From Thermoanaerobaculaceae bacterium (GTDB lineage Bacteria > Acidobacteriota > Thermoanaerobaculia > Thermoanaerobaculales > Thermoanaerobaculaceae), in the NCBI GenBank assembly GCA_022865555.1, contig JALHTD010000051.1, forward strand, positions 1 through 10,204: a stretch of 10,204 nt of DNA, written 5' to 3'. The position numbers were made by a program, and so were the translations under genes. This document shows, piece after piece, positions 1 through 6,157 of this stretch. The first letter of the stretch is position 1. Each line of letters opens with the position of its first letter. Under the pieces are notes generated by a model. It had not been told where the DNA came from, did not search any database, and saw only the letters and a list, made by a program, of their open reading frames with translations.

Positions 1-1
1 C

Positions 2-418
2 CGCCTGTTCCGGGCGCGCAACGGCCGGTTTCCCGTCACCCTCGGCGAGCTGGTCACAGCCAAACCGCGAGTGCTGCGAAAGACGTGGGCCGACCCGATG
101 ACCGGCGTACCCGACTGGGAGCCGGTGTTCCTCGGCGAGGAGGGCGCGACGCTGGCGGGCGGCTCGATCGGGCCCCCGGCGACCCCCGCGCCCGAGGAGA
201 CACCCGGGGCCAAGACGAGACCCGGGCGGGTCAAGGTTCCGAAAGCGCCAGGCGGCCAAAAGACCGGGGCGATCATCGGCGTGCACTCGAGCCGCTGCGA
301 TGAGGCGATCAAGCTGCTCGACGGCAGGTCCCGCTACTGCGAGTGGAAGTTCTACTTCGACCCCAACAAGCAGACCGGCGCACCCACGCCCGTACCTGTG
401 AAGACGCCGCCCCGCTGA
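2..418 (+). CDS. Pseudopilin-like type II secretion / type IV pilus protein, C-terminal part
   Basis: The reading frame is open from base 2 to a TGA at 416-418, so the N-terminus, where a prepilin leader and hydrophobic helix would lie, is outside the window. What remains is the C-terminal globular part. It shows the pattern I associate with GspG-like pseudopilins of soil and uncultured bacteria: a short helix and 'GRFPVTLGELV', then 'LRKTWADPMTG' followed by a Trp (D-P-M-T-G-x-x-x-W), and near the end 'GAIIGVHS' and 'YCEWKFYF' (Y-x-E-W-x-F). Between these lies a Pro/Ala/Glu/Thr/Lys-rich linker of about 50 residues, and the tail is again proline rich. Such proteins are minor subunits of periplasm-spanning pseudopili. 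The next gene starts 32 bp downstream but seems to have its own promoter. The assignment rests on remembered motif patterns only, and a general pilin-like protein is the alternative. Confidence 0.6.
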   Translation, partial: RLFRARNGRFPVTLGELVTAKPRVLRKTWADPMTGVPDWEPVFLGEEGATLAGGSIGPPATPAPEETPGAKTRPGRVKVPKAPGGQKTGAIIGVHSSRCDEAIKLLDGRSRYCEWKFYFDPNKQTGAPTPVPVKTPPR

Positions 419-432
419 GCGCGCTCCGGGAC

Positions 433-441
433 TGGTACACT
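433..441 (+). promoter_or_regulatory. Extended -10 promoter, probably leaderless, for the M16-dut-yycJ cluster
   Basis: TGGTACACT reads as an extended -10 element (TG-N-TACACT). Only 9 bases separate it from the ATG at 451, and there is no Shine-Dalgarno sequence in that gap. A transcription start about 7 bases after the hexamer would fall almost on the start codon, the arrangement typical of leaderless mRNAs. No convincing -35 box is visible. The same 9-mer pattern recurs before purS and purM, which strengthens the call. Confidence 0.5.
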
Positions 442-450
442 TGCACGTCC

Positions 451-1689
451 ATGGAGGGCGGCCCGACCCTGCTCGTTGAAGCCATTCCCCACGCCGAAAC
501 CGTGGCCGTGGGGGCGTGGGTGCGCAGCGGGTCGGCGCACGAGGCGGGCGAGGTTGCCGGCATCACCCACCTTCTGGAGCACCTTTTGCTGCGCCGGTGC
601 GGCGACTGGACCCCTCAGGAGATCGCGGAGCTGATCGATTCGCTGGGCGGGGCGGTCGACGCCTTTACGACGCGCGAGGCGTGCGCGGTGACCGCCCACG
701 TCCCCGCGGACCGTTTCGATGAGGCGCTCGAGCTCGTGTTGGACGCGGTGTTCCGCCCCGGCCTGAAGCCCGACGAGGTCGAGTTGGAGCGGCGGGTGGT
801 CGCCGCCGAGTTCGACCTGATCCAGGACTCCCCGATCGAGGTGGCGGCCGAGCAGGCCCTCGCGGCCTGCTGGGGCGACCACCCTCTTGCCCGCCCGGTC
901 CTCGGCAGGCGCGACGTGGTCGAGCGGCTGGGGGCGACCGACCTGGCCCGCTTCCACCGGGAGCGCTTCACCGCCGACAACCTTCTGCTGGTCGCGGTGG
1001 GCCCCGTCGATGAGGGGCGAATCCGAGAGCGGCTTGCCCGCCTGCCGGGGCAGGCGGCGCGACCCGTCGGTCTGACATCCCCGACGTGGAGAAGCGGAGT
1101 GCTGGTGGCGGAGCGCGATGGGCTCGAGCAGCTCTACGCCAACCTAGTGCTCCCCGCGCTGCCCTCCGGCCACCCGGAGATCCTCACCCTGGGGGTTCTC
1201 CACCAGTTGCTGGGCGGGGGCGCCGCGAGTCGGCTCTTCCGCGAGCTGCGCGACCGCCTCGGCCTCGTCTACGACGTCGGCACCTCCGTGTACACGACCG
1301 TGGTGACCGGCGTGCTGGAGGTGACCTTCTCCGCCCCCGCCCGCCAGGCCGAGGCCTGCTGGGAGGCCGTCCTCCGTGTGCTGGAGCAGGTTGGGGCGGG
1401 TGAGATCGGCGACGACGAGGTGATGCTCGCGCGGCGTGCGCTTTCGGCCGGCATCGTGCTGGGCTCCGAGGGCACCGACGCGCTGATGGAGGCGCACGCC
1501 GGCGAGTTCCTCGCGCGCGGGCGCCGGTTCGACGCCGCCTCGGTGCGGCGCGAGCTGGACCTCGTGAGCCCGGAGCGCGTGCGGACGCTGGCCGCGCAGG
1601 TCGTGCGTCTCGACGCGATCGCGGGGGCCGTGTGCGGTCCGAGGGCTGGCCTGCTCCTGCCGGGGGCGCTGGCACGGAGGGTGGCATGA
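451..1689 (+). CDS. M16 family zinc metallopeptidase (processing-peptidase-like)
   Basis: A 412-residue single-domain-pair M16 (pitrilysin/insulinase clan) peptidase, the size of Bacillus MlpA/YmxG. The inverted zinc motif HxxEH is intact as H40-L-L-E43-H44, and the third ligand fits E120 in 'VVAAEFDLIQDSP', 76 residues downstream as the family expects. The segment 'ELIDSLGGAVDAFTTRE' (60-76) corresponds to the conserved GG-x-x-N/D-A-x-T strand. The second half holds 'GGGAASRLFRELRDRLGLVYDVG', the conserved R-L-F/x-x-L-R/GL-Y block that closes the substrate chamber. It is probably cytoplasmic, since no signal peptide is visible. Its substrate cannot be told. I chose the ATG at 451 because homology begins just after it and a promoter-like motif sits directly upstream. 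An in-frame ATG at 343 lies inside the pseudopilin gene and would add an unlike extension. The TGA overlaps the dut ATG (ATGA). Confidence 0.9.
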   Translation: MEGGPTLLVEAIPHAETVAVGAWVRSGSAHEAGEVAGITHLLEHLLLRRCGDWTPQEIAELIDSLGGAVDAFTTREACAVTAHVPADRFDEALELVLDAVFRPGLKPDEVELERRVVAAEFDLIQDSPIEVAAEQALAACWGDHPLARPVLGRRDVVERLGATDLARFHRERFTADNLLLVAVGPVDEGRIRERLARLPGQAARPVGLTSPTWRSGVLVAERDGLEQLYANLVLPALPSGHPEILTLGVLHQLLGGGAASRLFRELRDRLGLVYDVGTSVYTTVVTGVLEVTFSAPARQAEACWEAVLRVLEQVGAGEIGDDEVMLARRALSAGIVLGSEGTDALMEAHAGEFLARGRRFDAASVRRELDLVSPERVRTLAAQVVRLDAIAGAVCGPRAGLLLPGALARRVA

Positions 1690-2138
1690 CACGTCCGGTC
1701 GAAGTGCTCGTGCGGCGGCTCCCCCACTCGGAGGAGCTGCCCCTACCGACCTACGCGACTCCGGGCGCCTCCGGGGCCGACGTGGCGGCGGCGGTGACGG
1801 AGGACGTCGCGCTGAAGCCGATGGAGAGGCGCGCCATCCCCACGGGTCTGGTGGTGGCCGTGCCTCCCGGGTACGAAGTGCAGGTTCGGCCGCGCTCTGG
1901 GCTGGCGCTGCGCCACGGGGTGACGGTGGCGAACGCCCCCGGCACCGTGGACAGCGACTACCGGGGCGAGCTGATGGTGATACTGATCAACCTGGGCAAC
2001 GAGACATACACCGTCAAGAGGGGAGAGCGCATCGCACAGTTGGTGCTTGCCCCGGTCGTGCAGGGAACATTTACCGAGAGTGAGAAGCTGCCGCCCTCGG
2101 AGCGCGGGTCGGGCGGGTTCGGCTCGACGGGGGCCTAG
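1686..2138 (+). CDS. dut: dUTP diphosphatase (dUTPase)
   Basis: A 150-residue trimeric-type dUTPase that hydrolyses dUTP to dUMP and pyrophosphate, keeping uracil out of DNA and supplying thymidylate synthesis. All five family motifs are present in order: I around 26-33 (GASGADVA), II at 69-74 (PRSGLA), III at 81-95 with the catalytic Asp as D89 in 'GTVDSDYRGEL', IV at 114-121 (ERIAQLVL), and the C-terminal arm V at 140-148 (RGSGGFGST), which closes over the active site. The length is normal for the family. The start at 1686 is set by the ATGA overlap with the M16 stop, a GGAGGG Shine-Dalgarno at 1676-1681, and the family length; an in-frame ATG at 1632 lies inside the M16 gene. The MBL-fold gene begins 2 bases after the TAG. 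Pairing with an M16 peptidase gene is common in Gram-positive-like genomes. Confidence 0.97.
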   Translation: MTRPVEVLVRRLPHSEELPLPTYATPGASGADVAAAVTEDVALKPMERRAIPTGLVVAVPPGYEVQVRPRSGLALRHGVTVANAPGTVDSDYRGELMVILINLGNETYTVKRGERIAQLVLAPVVQGTFTESEKLPPSERGSGGFGSTGA

Positions 2139-2140
2139 GG

Positions 2141-2959
2141 GTGCGACTGGCCGTGCTGGCCTCCGGCTCTGGCGGGAACGCCGCCGTCCTGGAGGCTGGT
2201 GACGTCTGCGTGCTGATCGACTGCGGCATCTCCTACCGGCAGCTCGGGTCGCGCATGAAGGCGCTCGGGATGGCGCCGGGGCAGATCCAGGCGGTGCTGC
2301 TCACCCACGAGCACGACGACCACATCAGGGGGCTCGAGGTGTTTCTCCGGCACCACCGTGTCCCGGTGCTGGCCACGGCGGGCACCGTCGAGGCGATGCC
2401 GTGCCCTCCGGGGGATGCGCAACCGCTCACCTCCGGGCGCGAGGTGCGCCTGGGGAGCCTCAAGGTGCTCCCCGTCGAGACGAGTCACGATGCCCGCGAG
2501 CCGGTGGGGTTCGTGGTGGAGGACCGCGGCCAGCGGGTCGGGATGGTCACCGACACCGGGGTGCTCACCGAGCTCCTGGTCGAGCGCCTCTCCGGGTGCC
2601 ACGCGCTGCTTCTGGAGTGCAACCACGACCGCGACCTGCTCCGCTACGGGCCATACCCCTGGCCGCTCAAGCAACGCATCGCGTCCCACACCGGCCACCT
2701 CTCCAACGAGCAGACGTCCACAGCGCTCGAGCGGCTCGCCCACTCCGGGCTGGAGCTCGTCGTCGGCATGCACCTCTCGCAGACCAACAACCGGCCGGAG
2801 CTCGTCGAGCGTGAGCTGAGCGCCGTCCTGGCGGGGTCGGGCGTTCGTCTTGAGATATCGTCTCAACATTGGCCCCTGGCCGTCGACGCGGGACCCGAGC
2901 AGCTCTCGCTCTTCCCGGAGCAGCCTGAACACCGCTCCCGGGATGCGCGGGGGCGTTAG
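2141..2959 (+). CDS. YycJ/WalJ-type metallo-beta-lactamase-fold nuclease with C-terminal clamp-binding motif
   Basis: A 272-residue protein of the YycJ/WalJ/VicX branch of the MBL fold. The opening 'LASGSGGNAAVLEAG' and 'LIDCGISYRQL' are the family's first strands. Metal ligands appear as H56-x-H58-x-D60-H61 (THEHDDH), H116 (SHD), D138 (TDTG) and later His residues including H186 and H211 in 'HTGHLSN' and 'GMHLSQTNN'. 'ECNHD' at 159-163 is also typical. In Bacillus anthracis a YycJ homologue was reported as a 5'-3' DNA exonuclease acting in mismatch repair. In Firmicutes the gene usually sits in the walRK operon, whereas here it follows dut by 2 bases. The start is GTG, directly after the dut stop. 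The tail after the MBL domain (about 245-272) contains Q254-L-S-L-F258, the consensus bacterial sliding-clamp binding pentapeptide. The family call is firm. The nuclease role is inferred. Confidence 0.88.
   Translation: MRLAVLASGSGGNAAVLEAGDVCVLIDCGISYRQLGSRMKALGMAPGQIQAVLLTHEHDDHIRGLEVFLRHHRVPVLATAGTVEAMPCPPGDAQPLTSGREVRLGSLKVLPVETSHDAREPVGFVVEDRGQRVGMVTDTGVLTELLVERLSGCHALLLECNHDRDLLRYGPYPWPLKQRIASHTGHLSNEQTSTALERLAHSGLELVVGMHLSQTNNRPELVERELSAVLAGSGVRLEISSQHWPLAVDAGPEQLSLFPEQPEHRSRDARGR
2900..2914 (+). other. Coding for QLSLF beta-clamp binding motif
   Basis: Codons CAG CTC TCG CTC TTC in the yycJ-like gene encode Q254-L-S-L-F258. QL(S/D)LF is the established consensus by which polymerases, MutS, MutL and other proteins bind the beta sliding clamp. 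Here it lies in a short, probably flexible C-terminal tail beyond the MBL core, the usual place for such linear motifs. Binding itself is inferred. Confidence 0.55.
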
Positions 2960-2990
2960 CGGCTGGTTCGTTTCCGCCCCGCCCCGTCCT

Positions 2991-2999
2991 TGATACCCT
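2991..2999 (+). promoter_or_regulatory. Extended -10 promoter for the purSQLF operon
   Basis: TGATACCCT in the 68-bp gap before purS matches the TGNTACMCT pattern also seen before the M16 gene and purM. TTTCCG at 2971-2976, 17 bases upstream, is at best a weak -35. A start near base 3006 gives a leader of about 22 bases that contains the AGGAGG ribosome site at 3016-3021. No purine riboswitch or PUR-box-like site is visible in this short gap. Confidence 0.45.
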
Positions 3000-3027
3000 G
3001 GGACGCCCGCGGGGCAGGAGGTGGCGG

Positions 3028-3267
3028 ATGCAGGTGGAGGTTCGGGTGAAGCTGAAGCAGCAGGTCCTGGACCCGCAGGGCGAGGCGATCCGCAGGGTCC
3101 TCGCGGGTTTGGGCTACTCCGAGGTCGAGCAGGTCCGGGTCGGCAAGCTGATGCTGCTCGAGGTCGCGGGCGGCGATCGCGAGGCGGTCCGCGCCCGCGT
3201 CGAGGAGGCCTGCCGCGAGGTGCTCGCCAACACGGTGATCGAGGAGTTCGAGGTACGGCTGCAATGA
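3028..3267 (+). CDS. purS: Phosphoribosylformylglycinamidine synthase subunit PurS
   Basis: A 79-residue PurS, the small homodimeric subunit that bridges PurQ and PurL in the FGAM synthase complex and helps channel ammonia. The pattern is standard: 'VEVRVKLKQQVLDPQGEAI' at 3-21 (K-x-x-x-LDPQG), 'VEQVRVGKLMLLEV' in the middle, then a helix ending 'CREVLANTVIEEFEV' (CxxLLANPVIE-like). The start is well supported by AGGAGG at 3016-3021, six bases before the ATG. It is the first gene of the purS-purQ-purL-purF operon, and its TGA overlaps the purQ ATG as ATGA. The three-gene FGAM synthase arrangement excludes the long single-chain PurL of gammaproteobacteria. Confidence 0.96.
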   Translation: MQVEVRVKLKQQVLDPQGEAIRRVLAGLGYSEVEQVRVGKLMLLEVAGGDREAVRARVEEACREVLANTVIEEFEVRLQ

Positions 3268-3968
3268 AGGCGGGGCGGCGGCGTCCCCGGGTCGCGGTGG
3301 TGATCTTCCCCGGCTCCAACTGCGATCGCGACACCCTGGCCGCGGTCGAGGCGACCGGCGGCGAGGCGGTGCCCGTCTGGCACCAGAGCCGTGATCTCGC
3401 TGGCTGCGGGTCGGTGATCCTCCCCGGCGGTTTCTCCTACGGCGATTACCTCCGGGCGGGCGCGATGGCCGCCCACTCGCCGGTGATGGCGGCGGTTCGC
3501 CGGCACGCCGAGGCAGGCAGGCCGGTGCTCGGCATCTGCAACGGTTTCCAGATGCTGCTCGAGATCGGCCTGCTTCCCGGGGCGATGCTGATGAACCGCA
3601 CCCTGCGTTTCATCTGCCGCGACGTTCATCTTCGGGTGGAGCGCGACGACGTCCCGCTCCTCACGTACCTGCGACGCGGTCAGGTGCTGCGCCTGCCGAT
3701 CGCCCACAAGGAGGGGAACTGGTTCGCCCCGCCCGAGGTGGTGAGAGAGGTCGAGTCGGAGGGGACGGTGGTGCTGCGCTACTGCACGCCCGGCGGCGGG
3801 CTCGACGACGGTGCCAACCCCAACGGCGCGCTCAACGCGATCGCCGGACTCGTGAACTCGGCAGGCAACGTGCTCGGCCTGATGCCGCACCCCGAGCGGC
3901 GCGTGCGCGGCATCGTGGGGGGTGAGGACGGCACGCCGCTCATCCGGGGGCTGGTGGAGGCGGCATGA
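3264..3968 (+). CDS. purQ: Phosphoribosylformylglycinamidine synthase subunit PurQ (glutaminase)
   Basis: A 234-residue class I glutamine amidotransferase that releases ammonia from glutamine for the FGAR to FGAM step. The oxyanion strand 'LPGGFSYGDYLRAGA' is at 53-67, the nucleophile is C92 in 'GICNGFQ', and the His/Glu partners are H209 and E211 in 'MPHPER'. All three catalytic residues are in place. 'FPGSNCDRDT' near the N-terminus and 'IAHKEGNW' (147-153) are PurQ-specific landmarks. The length is normal to slightly long, from a basic N-terminal stretch (KAGRRRPR). The gene overlaps purS upstream and purL downstream by 4 bases each (ATGA), which suits translational coupling of subunits needed in fixed ratio. 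Confidence 0.97.
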   Translation: MKAGRRRPRVAVVIFPGSNCDRDTLAAVEATGGEAVPVWHQSRDLAGCGSVILPGGFSYGDYLRAGAMAAHSPVMAAVRRHAEAGRPVLGICNGFQMLLEIGLLPGAMLMNRTLRFICRDVHLRVERDDVPLLTYLRRGQVLRLPIAHKEGNWFAPPEVVREVESEGTVVLRYCTPGGGLDDGANPNGALNAIAGLVNSAGNVLGLMPHPERRVRGIVGGEDGTPLIRGLVEAA

Positions 3969-6157
3969 GGTGGGACGCCCCGGGGACCGTCGAGCTGGCG
4001 CGGGAGCAGGGGCTCTCCGAGGAGGAGTACGGGCGCATCCTGGACTCCATCGGCCGCACCCCCAACCTCACCGAGCTCGGGATCTTCGCCGCGCTGTGGT
4101 CCGAGCACTGCTCCTACAAGTCCTCGCGCGTCCACCTGCGCAAGCTGCCCACGAGCGGCCGGCGCGTGGTGCAGGGGCCCGGCGAGAACGCAGGCGTGGT
4201 CGATCTCGGCGGGGGCTGGGTCACGGTGTTCAAGATGGAGTCCCACAACCACCCCTCGTTCATCGAGCCGTACCAGGGGGCGGCCACGGGAGTCGGCGGC
4301 ATCCTGCGGGACATCTTCACGATGGGGGCGAGGCCGATCATGCTGCTCGATTCTCTGCGCTTCGGCTCCCTCGACGCGCCGCGCATGCCGCACCTCGTGG
4401 ACGGGGTGGTGCGGGGAATCGGCGACTACGGCAACTGCGTCGGCGTCCCGACCGTGGGTGGCGAGGTCGACTTCCACCCCAGCTATAACGGCAACGTTCT
4501 GGTGAACGTCATGTGCGTGGGGGTCGCGCGCGCGGACGGCCTGTTCTTCGGGCGCGCCTCGGGGCCGGGCAACAGCGTGGTGTACCTCGGGTCGAAGACC
4601 GGCCGCGACGGCATCCACGGGGCCACCATGGCCTCCGACGTCTTCGACGAGAGTGCGAGCGAGAAGCGCCCCACGGTGCAGGTGGGCGACCCTTTCACGG
4701 AAAAGCTGCTGATCGAGTGCTGCCTCGAGCTGATGGGCAAGGGCCTGGTGGTGGGGATCCAGGACATGGGTGCCGCGGGACTCACCTCCTCGGCGTTCGA
4801 GATGGCGGCCCGCGCGGGGTGCGGGCTCACCCTGGACCTCTCCCTGGTGCCGGCGCGCGAGAGGGGCATGACGCCCTACGAGCTGATGCTCTCGGAGTCC
4901 CAGGAGCGGATGCTGCTGGTGGCGGCGCCGCCCGACGTGCCGGGCGTGCTCGAGGTCTGCCACCGCTGGGGGCTGGACGCGGTGGAGGTCGGGAGCGTCA
5001 CCGCCGAGCCCGAGGTGGTCGCGACGTTCGAGGGCCGCGAGGCGTTCCGCCTGCCCGTCGCGCCGCTGGTGGACGACGCTCCCCGCTACGAGCGTCCCTG
5101 GGTGCGCCCGGCGCCGGCGGCCGCGGTCACGCTGCCGCCGCTGCACAACCGGGACTGGGGGGCGGATCTGCGCGCCCTGCTCGCGAGCCCGGCGTTCGCC
5201 GACACGCGGCCGGTGTGGCAGCAGTACGACCAGTCCGTGGGCGCGAGCACGGTCGTCGGCCCGGGGGCGGATGCGGCGCTGCTGCTCCTCCCCGGCACGA
5301 GCATCGGCGTTGCCGCCACGACAGACTGCAACGCCCTCGCCTGCGGGCTCGATCCGTTCAACGGAGCGGCCCAGGCGGTGGCAGAGGCGGTCCGCAACCT
5401 GGCGTGCGTGGGCGCCGAGCCGGTGGGGGTCACCGACTGCCTCAACTTCGGCTCGCCCGAGAACCCGAAGGTGATGGGCCAGTTCGTCGCCGCGCTCGAG
5501 GGGATGGCGGAGGCGTGCCGGGCCTTCGAGGTCCCCGTGGTCTCGGGGAACGTGTCGTTCTACAACGAGACCTCCGGGAGTGCGATCCTGCCCACGCCCA
5601 CCGTCGGGATGGTGGGGGTGGTCCCCGAGGTGCGCCACCGCCCGCGCGGCACCTGGCGGGAGGGCGAAGCGCTCTACCTGCTCGGTGCGGCCGAGGGCGA
5701 GCTGGGGGGAAGCCGTTTCCTGCAGCTTGTGCTGGGCCTGGAGGCGGGGCCCGTGCCGGCGGTTGACTACGCGGCCGAGAGTCGCGCCGCCGCGGTGGTG
5801 CGGGGGCTGGTGCGGCAGGGTCTCGCCGCCGCCAAGGACCTCTCGGACGGCGGCCTCGCGGTTGCTGCCGCGGAGATGAGCGGAGGTACCGTCGGCGCCG
5901 AGCTCGCGCTGCCGGAAGGCGTCGCCCCGGCGCGGGCACTGTTCGGTGAGTGGCGGGGCGGATTCCTGGTCGCGGTCGAACCCGAGAACGAGCAGGCGTT
6001 GGTGCGAGCCTGCGAGGGGTCGCCCGTCAACAGGCTCGGGGCGGTGGGCGGCTCGAGGCTGAAGATCGCGCTGGGCGGAAACGTTCTGCTGGACGAGCCG
6101 GTTGAAGAGCTCGAAGGGTTGCGGGAGAACGGTCTGAAATGGCTTTCCGAGTCGTGA
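3965..6157 (+). CDS. purL: Phosphoribosylformylglycinamidine synthase subunit PurL (small type)
   Basis: A 730-residue small-type PurL, the ATP-dependent synthetase half of FGAM synthase, which joins ammonia to FGAR. It carries two AIRS-like repeats. The first contains 'GIFAALWSEHCSYKSSR' (39-55, active-site His H48) and the nucleotide/metal segment 'MESHNHPSFIEPYQGAATGVGG' (91-112). The second begins near residue 420 with 'YDQSVGAST' and includes 'TTDCNALACGLDPFNGAA' and 'SGNVSFYNET' (about 525-535). Length and order match the Bacillus/Thermotoga form, which works only with PurQ and PurS, both encoded just upstream. The start ATG at 3965 overlaps the purQ stop (ATGA). The end overlaps purF by 19 bases if purF starts at 6139, or by 4 if it starts at 6154. 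No missing segment or frameshift is seen. Confidence 0.97.
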   Translation: MRWDAPGTVELAREQGLSEEEYGRILDSIGRTPNLTELGIFAALWSEHCSYKSSRVHLRKLPTSGRRVVQGPGENAGVVDLGGGWVTVFKMESHNHPSFIEPYQGAATGVGGILRDIFTMGARPIMLLDSLRFGSLDAPRMPHLVDGVVRGIGDYGNCVGVPTVGGEVDFHPSYNGNVLVNVMCVGVARADGLFFGRASGPGNSVVYLGSKTGRDGIHGATMASDVFDESASEKRPTVQVGDPFTEKLLIECCLELMGKGLVVGIQDMGAAGLTSSAFEMAARAGCGLTLDLSLVPARERGMTPYELMLSESQERMLLVAAPPDVPGVLEVCHRWGLDAVEVGSVTAEPEVVATFEGREAFRLPVAPLVDDAPRYERPWVRPAPAAAVTLPPLHNRDWGADLRALLASPAFADTRPVWQQYDQSVGASTVVGPGADAALLLLPGTSIGVAATTDCNALACGLDPFNGAAQAVAEAVRNLACVGAEPVGVTDCLNFGSPENPKVMGQFVAALEGMAEACRAFEVPVVSGNVSFYNETSGSAILPTPTVGMVGVVPEVRHRPRGTWREGEALYLLGAAEGELGGSRFLQLVLGLEAGPVPAVDYAAESRAAAVVRGLVRQGLAAAKDLSDGGLAVAAAEMSGGTVGAELALPEGVAPARALFGEWRGGFLVAVEPENEQALVRACEGSPVNRLGAVGGSRLKIALGGNVLLDEPVEELEGLRENGLKWLSES

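Noticed and set aside
343..450. Upstream ATG extension of the M16 peptidase
   Set aside because: The added 36 residues overlap the pseudopilin gene, show no family similarity and lie before the promoter-like motif. The ATG at 451 fits family length.
2960..3027. Purine riboswitch or PurR-type operator before purS
   Set aside because: The gap is only 68 bases and mostly C/G-rich. It has no aptamer-like three-way junction and no conserved inverted repeat resembling known purine regulatory sites.
3779..5638. Very long open frame (619 codons) on the minus strand over purL, with similar minus-strand frames at 2135-3334 and 5767-6903
   Set aside because: These are antisense shadows of GC-rich coding sequence. 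They are Arg/His/Pro/Gly-rich with no recognisable domain, and they lie opposite unmistakable purL, yycJ and purF genes.
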